DNA from: Lysobacteraceae bacterium NML93-0793
GTDB lineage: Bacteria > Pseudomonadota > Gammaproteobacteria > Xanthomonadales > Xanthomonadaceae
Assembly (NCBI GenBank): GCA_002324875.1
Contig: NTJG01000007.1
Location: 62,001 to 126,000, forward strand
DNA length: 64,000 nt
Direction: 5' to 3'
Part shown: one piece after another, positions 17,482 through 25,584 of the stretch
Layout of the letters: the number at the start of each line of letters is the position of its first letter
How positions within the stretch are numbered: the stretch's first letter is position 1
The notes under the pieces: model-generated
What the model was told of the DNA's origin: nothing
The model's input: the letters and a program-made list of their open reading frames with translations, nothing else
Database searches by the model: none
Translations under genes and position numbers: made by a program

Positions 17482-20442
17482 CTACGCCGCCAGGGCCAGC
17501 TCGATTTCGTACGGTTCCGGAAGCGCGTCCACGTCGATCAGGTAATCGCCGAACCGCTTCACGTGGCTGGTCACGTAGGGACTGAGCGCCGCCACGTCCT
17601 CCGGGGTGATCTTCCAACCCGCTCGCATCAGCGTCTTGATGATGCGGGTCTGTTCGACCACGTTATGAAAGATGACGGCGTTGGCGACCAGGTCGTTGTA
17701 CTTGACCGCCTTCTCCTGTTCGAGCGGGTCGTTATCGGCGATCACACCCTCTCCGCCGAAGAAGAAATACTTCGAAAACCCATTATAGGCTTCGACCTTG
17801 TTGGTGGAGGCCGTGATCTGTTCGCGTAGCTCGCGATCGGAAATGTATTGCAGCAGGAACAACGTGCGCACCGCAGCACCGAGTGCCCGGAAGGCCTGGT
17901 ACAGGCGGTTCTTGCGGCTGTAGTTGCCCAGCTTGCGCAGCAGCGTCGAGGCCGCGATCTTGCCGGACTTGATCGATAGCACGACCTGCATCAGATCCTT
18001 CCAGTGGGTCTCGATCAGGTCCCAGTCCACATCTTCCCGGAACAGCGCATCGATGTGCTCGTAGCGGCTGTCCTCGTCCGGACGGAAGAACCGGTAGTCG
18101 CGCCAGTTGCGGATGCGCGGCATCAGCTGGATGCCCAGCAAGTGCGACAGCCCGAATACCGGCAGCGACTGACCCTGGGTATCGGCATGGACGGTGTCGG
18201 GTTGGATGTCGGAGGTGTTCTTCAGCAGCCCGTCGATGATGTACACCGCTTCCCAGACGCCGCACGGGATGAAGTGACTGAAGAGCGCCACGTAGGTGTC
18301 GGACACATGGTGATAGGCAATGCCGCCGTAGCCGCCATAACGGATGTGGTACGACGCCAGCAGGTTCTGGTCGTACAGGTCGTACTTGGTGCCGTCGGCC
18401 GCGGCGCGCTTGCCATCGCCCCAGAATTTGGGAAGCTGCAGGCCGGCGTAACTGTTGATGATGTCGCGGCAGGCCGCTGCCAGCTTGTTCGCATCCACGT
18501 GACGGCGATTGACGAACGACAGCATGTGCGCCGACGCAGCGCCTCGCAGATGCCGTGCGGCCTGGGCCGGGCCGAGGTTGCAACCATAGGTAAACGCCGT
18601 CAGCACGTAGCGTTCGGTGGGCTGGTCGATCTTGGTGTCGGACCCGGACAGCGGTCCGAAATGCCGCGGCCAGCGGGTCCAGTGCGCCACGTCACAGAGG
18701 ATCTCGATGACACTGCGCTCGCGCAGGCGGTCGAGGATCGCGGTCTCCAGGGCGCGAGCGCCGCTGCTCATGTCCTTGGCCTTGTGGCGCTTGAGCACCG
18801 GAAACCCGTCGTCGCCGATGATCACCTGGCCGTTCTCCAGGTAACCCTGATCCGTCAGGTCCGCGACTTGCATCAGCTTGGACTGCAAGGCATTGACGAA
18901 TCCCACCGCGGAGGCCGGTAAACCCACTTGGCGACAGTAGTCGTCCAGCAACGGCTCGCACTGCTCCCAGGGCAGCAACTGCTCGCGGTAATCGGCGTAG
19001 GTTTCCGAACCGCGCACGGCCACGTCGCCGGATTTCAGTTCGTTGGCCAGTGAGGAGAACACGCACACCTCGAACAGGCGGCGGTGGATGCGTTCCTCGC
19101 CCTGCTCGGTGCGGTGGGTGATGGTCTTTCGCCAGAGCTGGGTCGTGAACGCCAGATCGACCGGTTCGTCCAGCCAGTCGCCGCGGGCACGCTCCTGCGA
19201 CAGGATCAGCTCGATCGCGTCGATCAACGAACGGTCTTCGGTGGTGGATTCCAGGTCCAGCATGCGCACCATGCGCAGGATGGTGGCGCGGTGGCTCTTG
19301 TAGAACGGCCACAGCAGCGGCAGGTGGTTGTCGCCGCTGTGGGCGGCGATGGCATCGCAGTCAGCCTGCAGGGTCTGGACGCCCCCGCGCGTGCTGACCA
19401 GGCGGCGAATCTCCCGTCCTGCGTCGGTGTCGCCCGGGTGACGGTCGAGCACCTGGATCACATCCGACATCGTGGCGACGATGGCCTCGGTCTTCTCGCG
19501 GTAGCGCGCACGCAGCCGCTCCAGTTCCTCCTTGCCGCGGTTGTGGAGATTGCCCATGCGTTTGATGAACATCTCAGCTAGGTCGTCGCGGGTCTGCACC
19601 CGGGCGCGATGGATCAGGCACAGCAGCAGCGCGTGTCGTTTGGCCGGGCCGAAATCGCGCAACTCGGCAGCGTCCAGTACCCGGGCTTCGGCGGCGAAGT
19701 GCTTGCGCTTGAGTTCCGGCACGTCCGCCAGGTGCCGTTCGCTGCCGACCAACTCGTCCAACGCCGCGATGTGGTCGAGCAGTTCCTGGAAGTGCTGCAG
19801 AGAAGATCGTTTCGGCAGCCGCTTGATGGCCTGCAGCGGGCTCTTGATGCGAGCGTCGGTGACGACCAGCAGATCGTCCAGCCGTTGCTTCTCGTCCGCC
19901 GTCAGCCGCTTGTCGATGAGGGCGAAGTAACGGCCATTGACCAGGGTGCGAACTCGGCGGGCCAGGCGATCCAGGGCGGAAAACGCAGGCAGCTCGATGC
20001 GGTCGCGCACGAGTTGTTCGATGGCCACGTTGATCAGGTCGGCCGGGTTGTCCATGACGGCCGCGGCTTCGTGGATGGCGCGTGCCGCCACGTCGAGGCC
20101 GCCGTCGGCATAGGCCCGGACTTGCAGATAGGCCCGGATGCGCTGGAAGTAGCGGTAGCGCTTGTTCGGCGCGATCTCGGCGGGCTTGACCTGGATCCGG
20201 TACCGCAGCGCATTGCGCAGGTGCCGGATGACCGCGGCGGGCACTTCATCGATTGCGGGGAAATAGCCCAATCGCTGGAAGGATTTCAGCAGCAGCGCCA
20301 AGGTCAATCGGTGACCCGGTTGCCGAGCGTTGTCGGCGATGAAGGCCAGTTCGTCGTCGGTCGGCGTGTAGGCCGCGATCAGTTCCCGGACGACAGGATT
20401 GCGCTTGAATTGCGGGTATGCGGTCCGTTCGATCGATGCCAT
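17482..20442 (-). CDS. tnpA: Tn3-family transposase
   Basis: This 986-aa DDE transposase catalyses replicative transposition between 34-bp-type inverted repeats. The N-terminal DUF4158 region binds the repeats. The C-terminal catalytic domain shows D in AADGTKYD, D in HADTQGQ and E in NKVEAYNGF. The start is ATG 20442, with a GAGGA ribosome site between it and the recombinase stop. It lies 16 bp downstream of the tyrosine recombinase on the same strand and is probably cotranscribed with it and the MerR regulator. The full length is open and the motifs intact, so it is likely functional. Confidence 0.95.
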   Translation of the reverse strand: MASIERTAYPQFKRNPVVRELIAAYTPTDDELAFIADNARQPGHRLTLALLLKSFQRLGYFPAIDEVPAAVIRHLRNALRYRIQVKPAEIAPNKRYRYFQRIRAYLQVRAYADGGLDVAARAIHEAAAVMDNPADLINVAIEQLVRDRIELPAFSALDRLARRVRTLVNGRYFALIDKRLTADEKQRLDDLLVVTDARIKSPLQAIKRLPKRSSLQHFQELLDHIAALDELVGSERHLADVPELKRKHFAAEARVLDAAELRDFGPAKRHALLLCLIHRARVQTRDDLAEMFIKRMGNLHNRGKEELERLRARYREKTEAIVATMSDVIQVLDRHPGDTDAGREIRRLVSTRGGVQTLQADCDAIAAHSGDNHLPLLWPFYKSHRATILRMVRMLDLESTTEDRSLIDAIELILSQERARGDWLDEPVDLAFTTQLWRKTITHRTEQGEERIHRRLFEVCVFSSLANELKSGDVAVRGSETYADYREQLLPWEQCEPLLDDYCRQVGLPASAVGFVNALQSKLMQVADLTDQGYLENGQVIIGDDGFPVLKRHKAKDMSSGARALETAILDRLRERSVIEILCDVAHWTRWPRHFGPLSGSDTKIDQPTERYVLTAFTYGCNLGPAQAARHLRGAASAHMLSFVNRRHVDANKLAAACRDIINSYAGLQLPKFWGDGKRAAADGTKYDLYDQNLLASYHIRYGGYGGIAYHHVSDTYVALFSHFIPCGVWEAVYIIDGLLKNTSDIQPDTVHADTQGQSLPVFGLSHLLGIQLMPRIRNWRDYRFFRPDEDSRYEHIDALFREDVDWDLIETHWKDLMQVVLSIKSGKIAASTLLRKLGNYSRKNRLYQAFRALGAAVRTLFLLQYISDRELREQITASTNKVEAYNGFSKYFFFGGEGVIADNDPLEQEKAVKYNDLVANAVIFHNVVEQTRIIKTLMRAGWKITPEDVAALSPYVTSHVKRFGDYLIDVDALPEPYEIELALAA

Positions 20443-20458
20443 GCAGATCCTCAGTCGG

Positions 20459-21412
20459 TCATGGGGGTGGGAGGGCCGGTGATTGCAGACCGACTTCGAT
20501 ACGCTGCCGTGCGAAGGGATCGCCACCGTCGAGATAGCGCATGGCCGAGTGCATGTCGCGCCAGCCGACGTATTCCATCAGCGCCTTCACGTCCCAGCCG
20601 TTCGCATTGGCCCAACCGGCGAAACCGCGGCGCAGGGAATGGCTGCTGTAGGTCGCGGCATCTGGGAGCCCCGCCGCGGCGAGCAGGCTGCGCAGCAGCG
20701 GGATCAGGCTGTTCGGATGCAGTGGCGTCTCGCTCACACGGCCCCAGCGGTCGATACCGCGGAACACCGGCCCCTCCGTCAGGGCGGCCGTGGTCGTCCA
20801 ATCCACGATCGCAGTCACCGGGCACAATCGCGATAGCGCTGGCACCTTGTAGCTGGTGCCCGAGGCCTGACGGTCGCCTTTGCTGCGCGGCAGGAAACAG
20901 GTCATCCCGTCGCCCGGGACTAGACGCAAGTGTTCGACTTGCACGCGGATCAGTTCATCGCCGCGGAAGCCGCGCCAGAAGCCGAGCAGGATCAGGGATC
21001 GGTCGCGGCGATGGCGCAGCTCGTCCGCGCGATCGCCGCGTTCGCGGGCGACCGAGATCGCAGTGCGGAGCCAGTCGTCGACCTGTGTCAGTCGGGTCAG
21101 TTGCAACGGCTCGGCCTGCTTCTCCACCGAGGGGTGCACCGTCTGGATGCCCTTGAGCACTTTGCGCACCAATGGCGCGCGGGTGGGATCGACGAACCCG
21201 TGCTCGCGATGCCAGGACGCCAGCGCAGCTAGCCGCTGTCGGAGCGTGTTGTTCGCCAACAGCGCGGCGTGATCGGCCAGATAACGGGCCACGCTGTCCG
21301 GCGTGGCTGGCAGGTGGCCGCCCCATTCGACCTCGAAGTGCCGCAGCGCCGAGGCGTAGCTGCGCTGCGTGTTCTCGCGTTCGGCGGCCTTTAGGTACCG
21401 TTCCAAGGTCAT
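20459..21412 (-). CDS. Tyrosine recombinase (cointegrate resolvase of the transposon)
   Basis: This 317-aa protein has an N-terminal SAM-like core-binding domain and a C-terminal catalytic domain. Its motifs are R in FRGDELI, K in PRSKGD, H-x-x-R in SSHSLRRGF, W in YVGWRD and the nucleophile Y in AMRYLD. It replaces the serine resolvase of classical Tn3 elements and most likely resolves cointegrates made by tnpA. Its ATG (21410-21412) overlaps the TGA of the upstream MerR-type regulator, an ATGA coupling. The long upstream extension of the frame was rejected because it overlaps that regulator. Confidence 0.88.
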   Translation of the reverse strand: MTLERYLKAAERENTQRSYASALRHFEVEWGGHLPATPDSVARYLADHAALLANNTLRQRLAALASWHREHGFVDPTRAPLVRKVLKGIQTVHPSVEKQAEPLQLTRLTQVDDWLRTAISVARERGDRADELRHRRDRSLILLGFWRGFRGDELIRVQVEHLRLVPGDGMTCFLPRSKGDRQASGTSYKVPALSRLCPVTAIVDWTTTAALTEGPVFRGIDRWGRVSETPLHPNSLIPLLRSLLAAAGLPDAATYSSHSLRRGFAGWANANGWDVKALMEYVGWRDMHSAMRYLDGGDPFARQRIEVGLQSPALPPP

Positions 21413-21840
21413 GGGCGGCACCCCGGATCGGCGCACGAAGTCACATCGTGGCCCGTGTGCCGCAGTGCCCCCAGGATGGTGCATGTTCCGCGCTCGCCGC
21501 CAGCGCACTGGGCAATCACTCGCTCCAGTTCGCCCGCCATGCGGGTCAGCGCCTCGATCCGCTGATGGATGTCGGCCAAGTGCACGCGCGCCAGCGCATC
21601 GACGTCGCCGCACGACAGCTTCGGATCGTCATTCAGGCGCAGCAGGCTGCGGATCTCCTCCAGGCTGAAACCCAGCTCGCGCCCGCGGGTAACGAACCGC
21701 AACCGCTCCACGTCTGCCTGCGCGTAGACGCGATAGCCGCTCCCCGTCCGGTTTGGCGATGGGACAAGTCCCACCCGCTCGTAGTAGCGGACGGTTTCCA
21801 GGTGGCAGCCGCTGGCGGCGGCGGCTTCACTGATCTTCAT
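21409..21840 (-). CDS. MerR-family divalent-metal regulator heading the transposition operon
   Basis: This 143-aa protein has a MerR HTH (AAASGCHLETVRYYERVG) and a ZntR/CadR-like sensor region: C77, C112 and C120 (CAGGERGTC). Its extra C-terminal tail has two more cysteines (C136, C141). It is divergent from the cation transporter gene at 22017 and shares a 19-bp-spaced promoter with it, so it should activate that gene and the czc block in response to Zn, Cd or Co. It overlaps the recombinase gene by 4 bp, making it the first gene of a regulator-recombinase-transposase operon. A close relative, without the tail, is at 58492. Confidence 0.88.
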   Translation of the reverse strand: MKISEAAAASGCHLETVRYYERVGLVPSPNRTGSGYRVYAQADVERLRFVTRGRELGFSLEEIRSLLRLNDDPKLSCGDVDALARVHLADIHQRIEALTRMAGELERVIAQCAGGERGTCTILGALRHTGHDVTSCADPGCRP

Positions 21841-21852
21841 GCGTAATCCCGC

Positions 21853-21883
21853 TCGACTCTGTAGCGGCTACGGACTTTACCCT
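21853..21883 (+). promoter_or_regulatory. MerR-type operator-promoter of the transposon czc block
   Basis: The -35-like TCGACT (21853-21858) and the -10 TACCCT (21878-21883) are separated by 19 bp. An imperfect dyad ACTCTGTAGC / GCTACGGACT spans 21856-21876. The same architecture occurs at 58457-58487. It probably controls both the transporter operon and the regulator-recombinase-transposase operon. Confidence 0.8.
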
Positions 21884-22016
21884 GTGCTGATTCTCACTGC
21901 CACCTGGTCAAGGAATTCCCGGATCGCCGATGGAATGGGCCTGCCTTTGAACGCGGCCGATCCTGCTATTGGGTCGATCACGATCGAAATCTTGACTGTG
22001 GCCAACGGAGCTTGTG

Positions 22017-22679
22017 ATGTCTGATTGCCGCGGGTGTGGAAAGGTTGTGAACGTGGCGTCGATGCAGGACTCACAGCGGCGCACCTTGAAAATTGTGCTG
22101 GCCATCAATCTCGCCACCTTCGTCATGATGATGGGCGCGGCCTGGTTCAGCCGCTCTTCCTCACTGCTTTCGGGTGGGCTGGACAACCTGGGCGACGCAT
22201 TCACATACGCCGTGAGCCTGGCCGTCGTTGGCTCGTCCCTGCAGATGAAGGCCAAAGTCGCTTTCCTCAAAGGGCTGTTGATCTTGGGCGCAGCAGTTGC
22301 GGTCGCGGCCCAGATCGCATGGCGACTCAACAATCCAGGCGTGCCTGTATTCGAGGCGATGGGGGTGGCGGGGGTGTTGAACCTGGCGGCCAACGCATAC
22401 TGCCTCTGGCTGCTGACCCCGCATCGAAACGGTGACATCAACCTGTCATCCGCGTGGGAGTGCTCCCGGAACGATATCTATGAAGGCTGCGCGGTCTTGC
22501 TGGCGGCTATTGCGGTATGGGTGTTCGGGGCGGGCTGGCCAGACTTGGTAATCGCCTCCGCCTTGCTGCTGCTGTTTCTGCGATCCGCCGTTCGAGTGAT
22601 GCGCGGTGCGCTGCAGGAACTCCGGGGCACCAGATGCGTGCCGTGCCAGGAAGAGAGTGGCGGGCCTGCAGTCGGTTGA
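22017..22679 (+). CDS. Membrane cation transporter of the MerR-linked family
   Basis: This 220-aa protein has about six hydrophobic segments and an N-terminal CxxC (DCRGCGK). SGGLDNLGDAFTYAVSL in TM2 recalls the metal-site helix of cation diffusion facilitators, although the protein is shorter than standard CDF proteins and lacks their cytoplasmic domain. NLSSAWECSRNDIYEG in the fourth loop is conserved with the homologue at 57774-58397. It is divergent from its MerR regulator in both places. It probably exports divalent metal such as Zn, Cd or Co. The start at ATG 22017 has GGAG upstream; a GTG one codon earlier is possible. Confidence 0.75.
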   Translation: MSDCRGCGKVVNVASMQDSQRRTLKIVLAINLATFVMMMGAAWFSRSSSLLSGGLDNLGDAFTYAVSLAVVGSSLQMKAKVAFLKGLLILGAAVAVAAQIAWRLNNPGVPVFEAMGVAGVLNLAANAYCLWLLTPHRNGDINLSSAWECSRNDIYEGCAVLLAAIAVWVFGAGWPDLVIASALLLLFLRSAVRVMRGALQELRGTRCVPCQEESGGPAVG

Positions 22680-22702
22680 GGTCTTCGACCGGCGTTGTAA
22701 TT

Positions 22703-22714
22703 GTATCCGGATAC
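22703..22714. promoter_or_regulatory. Perfect 12-bp palindrome upstream of the czc genes
   Basis: GTATCCGGATAC lies in the 58-bp gap between the cation transporter and the czcI-like gene. It could be an operator or part of a promoter. No binder is assigned. Confidence 0.3.
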
Positions 22715-22737
22715 GCGAGACTGATATTTTGCGAAAG

Positions 22738-23082
22738 ATGTACCGCGCCCTTCCCCGACTGAGAGGCTTTATCGCCGCGCTGCTTGTCGCAGTGATGGTG
22801 ATCGTGCCTGTGGCCGATGCTTTCGTTTGCTCGTTCGAAGTCGACACTCACGCAGCGAGCGATCACGCTGGACCTGCGCCCCAGGATGAGGCTGGTGAGG
22901 GCGACGCTCCGGAAAGCGCGCATGGTGGTTGTGTCCACAACCATTGCCATCATTCGACAGCCAATTTCTTTGGCAGTGCCGCCGTTGTTTACCCCGCCGC
23001 GCACGTCGTTCAGCACGCACAGCATGACCCAGGTCGTGCATCTGCGCTGTCCGAAGGACCGATGAGACCTCCGCAGAGCTGA
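22738..23082 (+). CDS. CzcI-like small periplasmic metal-resistance protein
   Basis: This 114-aa protein has an N-terminal signal or anchor segment (FIAALLVAVMVIVPVADAF) and a histidine/cysteine cluster, GGCVHNHCHHS, near residue 70. Its position directly ahead of czcC and its size match CzcI, a small periplasmic protein of uncertain regulatory or metal-buffering role. Sequence identity cannot be judged here. ATG 22738 is chosen because the signal peptide follows; the longer upstream frame overlaps the transporter gene. Confidence 0.55.
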   Translation: MYRALPRLRGFIAALLVAVMVIVPVADAFVCSFEVDTHAASDHAGPAPQDEAGEGDAPESAHGGCVHNHCHHSTANFFGSAAVVYPAAHVVQHAQHDPGRASALSEGPMRPPQS

Positions 23083-23137
23083 CGTGCCGTGCCCGTCATG
23101 ACGGGCTCCCACGTCAACTTTTGCTTCTGGAGTTCCC

Positions 23138-24397
23138 ATGCTCACGCAACTTGTCCGACCGTTCCTTGCGGTCGGGTTGCTGGTGACTGCCTTGCTGTTC
23201 GCCTCGCCATCGGTGGCGGTCGAACCGGTCGTCGACACCGCCCCGACCTACGAAGATATGATCGCTCGACTTGACGCACTGCCGTCATCACTCGAGGCCG
23301 TTGCCCGATACGACGCGGCCGTCGCTCGCGCCGACCAGGCGCGCGCCTTGCCCAACCCCTCCATCGCGTACGACATGGAGAACGTTTACGGCACCGGTCC
23401 GTACAACGGCATCGGCAACGCCGAAACGACCCTGTCGATCAACCAACCTCTCGAACTGTTCGGCCAGCGAAGCGCCCGGGTCCAGGCGGCGCGCTCTGAC
23501 GCCGATGCTGCGGGCCTGCGACGCGAACAAGTCCGCTGGCAGGTCGCAGCTCAGGTGGCGCTGGTCTACGCGGAGGCCGAAGCCGCGGCACGGCGACACG
23601 AGCTCGCGGCCGAGGCCCTTTCGCTGGCCGAGCAGGATGCGCGCGGGGTCGCCGCCATGGTCGAACAAGGGCGTGAAGCCACCCTCCGGGACATCCAGGC
23701 GCAGAGTGAGGTCGCGTCCGCCAGGGCTGCGGTTGATGAGGCCAGCGCCCTTCGGGACGCCGCCTTTGCGCGGCTGTCGGCGATAGCCCTCCTGGACCGG
23801 CCGGTCCAGGCCATCGGCGCGAGCCTGCTTGACCGCGCGCCGGGGACGCCGCAAGCAGGCGACGCCGATCCGTTGGCGGTCCAGGTCGCCCAGGCTGAAC
23901 TCGTCACCGCCGGTCGGCTGGTGACGGTCGAAAGGCGCCGCGCCCGCCCGGATGTCAACGCCTCTCTTGGCATGCGCCGATATCGGGACACCGGCGATGA
24001 GGCGTTCACGGTCGGCATCGAACTGACCGTCCCGCTGTTCGATCGCAACCGGGGCGGTATCCGCGCTGCCTACGCTGAGGAGCGAGCCGCCGAAGCCCGG
24101 CTGATCGCGCAGCAGCAGGAAGCGCGAGCAGGCCGGTTTGCCGCCGAGGCGGCGCTTGCCGCGTCCGGCAGCCGCACGCGCGCCGCCGACAACGGCGTCG
24201 CAGCCGCGGAAGAGGCCTATCGCCTGTCCCGCATCGGCTTCGAGGCCGGCCGCATCTCGCAGCTGGAGCTTCGCAGCACACGTGCGGCGCTGATCGCCTC
24301 GCGCAACGCCGCCGTGGACGCGCGGATCGCGCGCGTCCGTGCCGAAATCGACCTGGCGCGCCTGGAAGGCCGCGCCCCGTTTGGAGATTCCCGATGA
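23138..24397 (+). CDS. czcC: CzcC-type outer-membrane efflux channel
   Basis: This 419-aa TolC-family protein forms the outer-membrane duct of the tripartite Co/Zn/Cd efflux pump. It has a signal peptide (residues 1 to about 27, ending ASPSVAVE), long amphipathic helices and two outer-membrane efflux repeats. It overlaps czcB by 4 bp (ATGA), and czcA follows. The set is driven from the MerR-controlled side of the transposon. A partial second czcC lies at the right edge of the window. Confidence 0.9.
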   Translation: MLTQLVRPFLAVGLLVTALLFASPSVAVEPVVDTAPTYEDMIARLDALPSSLEAVARYDAAVARADQARALPNPSIAYDMENVYGTGPYNGIGNAETTLSINQPLELFGQRSARVQAARSDADAAGLRREQVRWQVAAQVALVYAEAEAAARRHELAAEALSLAEQDARGVAAMVEQGREATLRDIQAQSEVASARAAVDEASALRDAAFARLSAIALLDRPVQAIGASLLDRAPGTPQAGDADPLAVQVAQAELVTAGRLVTVERRRARPDVNASLGMRRYRDTGDEAFTVGIELTVPLFDRNRGGIRAAYAEERAAEARLIAQQQEARAGRFAAEAALAASGSRTRAADNGVAAAEEAYRLSRIGFEAGRISQLELRSTRAALIASRNAAVDARIARVRAEIDLARLEGRAPFGDSR

Positions 24398-25575
24398 AAA
24401 CCGATACCAGGCGACTGATGATGTTCGCCGCGGCGTTCCTGTTCGCCGTCCTCGTAGGCTACGGCCTTGCGAAGCTCACCGGCGGGCAGGACGCTGGCCC
24501 CAGCCCTGCGGGTCATGTCGACGGTGGCGGCCAAGACGAACATGGCGATGAAGAGGCCGAGGGCGAAGAAGGCTTGGTGGTCCTCACGCAACCGCAGATC
24601 GAAGCGTCGGGCATCCAGGTCGTGGCTTTGGGCCGCGGCGGTGGCGGCGAGACACGCCTGAGCGGTCGCGTCGAGTCCACCGTTGGCGCCCGGGCTGCCG
24701 TTGCAGCCTCCGTTGGCGGCCGCGTTGAGCGCGTCGTCGTGGCGCCTGGCACCCCCGTGCGCGCCGGCCAGCCGCTCGCCGTGATCGTCAGCGGCGAAGC
24801 GGCGACCATGCGGGCAGGCGCCGATGCCGCACGCGCGGAGGCCCAAGCGGCCCGGTTGGTGTATCAGCGCGACCAGTCCCTGGTCACCCAGGGCGTGGTC
24901 GCACGGCAGGAACTCGAAGCCTCGCGCGCGCGCTCGCTGGCAGCCGATGCGACTGCGCGGGCTGCCGCGGCCCAAGTCGCCGCGGCCGGCTCACCGGATG
25001 CAGGCGGCCGCGTGACCATCACCACTCCCGTGGCCGGCATCGTCGGCGCGGTGCAGGTGACGCCAGGCGGCTTCGTCGCCGCGGGTGACCTCGTGGCGAA
25101 AGTGTCCGATCCTGCGCAGACCGAACTGGTCTTTTCCGCGCCGCCCGCGCTCGCCGCGCAGATCGCGCCTGATGCGCGCATCGAAGTTACCGGGGCCACG
25201 GAGAGCTTCAGCGCCGTCGTGATCGGCGTGGCCGCCGACGTACGCGAACAGGGCGGCATGGCGATTATCCGTGCACGCCCTGAATCCGGGACGCTGCCGC
25301 CAGCGGGTTCACCGGTGTCCGGTGTCGTGGTGGCGGCAGGCCAGGACGACACGCTGACCGTGCCGGTCGATGCCGTGCAGACGGTGGAAGGTCGCTCGGT
25401 TGTGTTCGTGACCGATGAAAAAGGCTTCCGCGTAACCCCTGTGCTCGCAGGCCGCCGCGCAGGCGACCGCGTCGAGATCCTCAACGGGCTGTCGGGCGAC
25501 GAGCGCGTCGCTGGCAGCAACGCGTTCCTGCTGAAAGCCGAACTCGCCAAGGGCGAGGCCGAACACGGCCACTGA
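24394..25575 (+). CDS. czcB: CzcB-type periplasmic adaptor
   Basis: This 393-aa HlyD/RND membrane-fusion protein joins CzcA to CzcC. It has an N-terminal membrane anchor (MMFAAAFLFAVLVGYGL), then an acidic, histidine-containing linker (DGGGQDEHGDEEAEGEE) that may bind metal. Lipoyl-like halves, an alpha-hairpin and a beta-barrel follow. It starts 4 bp inside czcC and ends 9 bp before czcA, so it is in the same operon. The tail ends in EAEHGH, also metal-friendly. Confidence 0.9.
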   Translation: MKTDTRRLMMFAAAFLFAVLVGYGLAKLTGGQDAGPSPAGHVDGGGQDEHGDEEAEGEEGLVVLTQPQIEASGIQVVALGRGGGGETRLSGRVESTVGARAAVAASVGGRVERVVVAPGTPVRAGQPLAVIVSGEAATMRAGADAARAEAQAARLVYQRDQSLVTQGVVARQELEASRARSLAADATARAAAAQVAAAGSPDAGGRVTITTPVAGIVGAVQVTPGGFVAAGDLVAKVSDPAQTELVFSAPPALAAQIAPDARIEVTGATESFSAVVIGVAADVREQGGMAIIRARPESGTLPPAGSPVSGVVVAAGQDDTLTVPVDAVQTVEGRSVVFVTDEKGFRVTPVLAGRRAGDRVEILNGLSGDERVAGSNAFLLKAELAKGEAEHGH

Positions 25576-25584
25576 GGACCCGAC

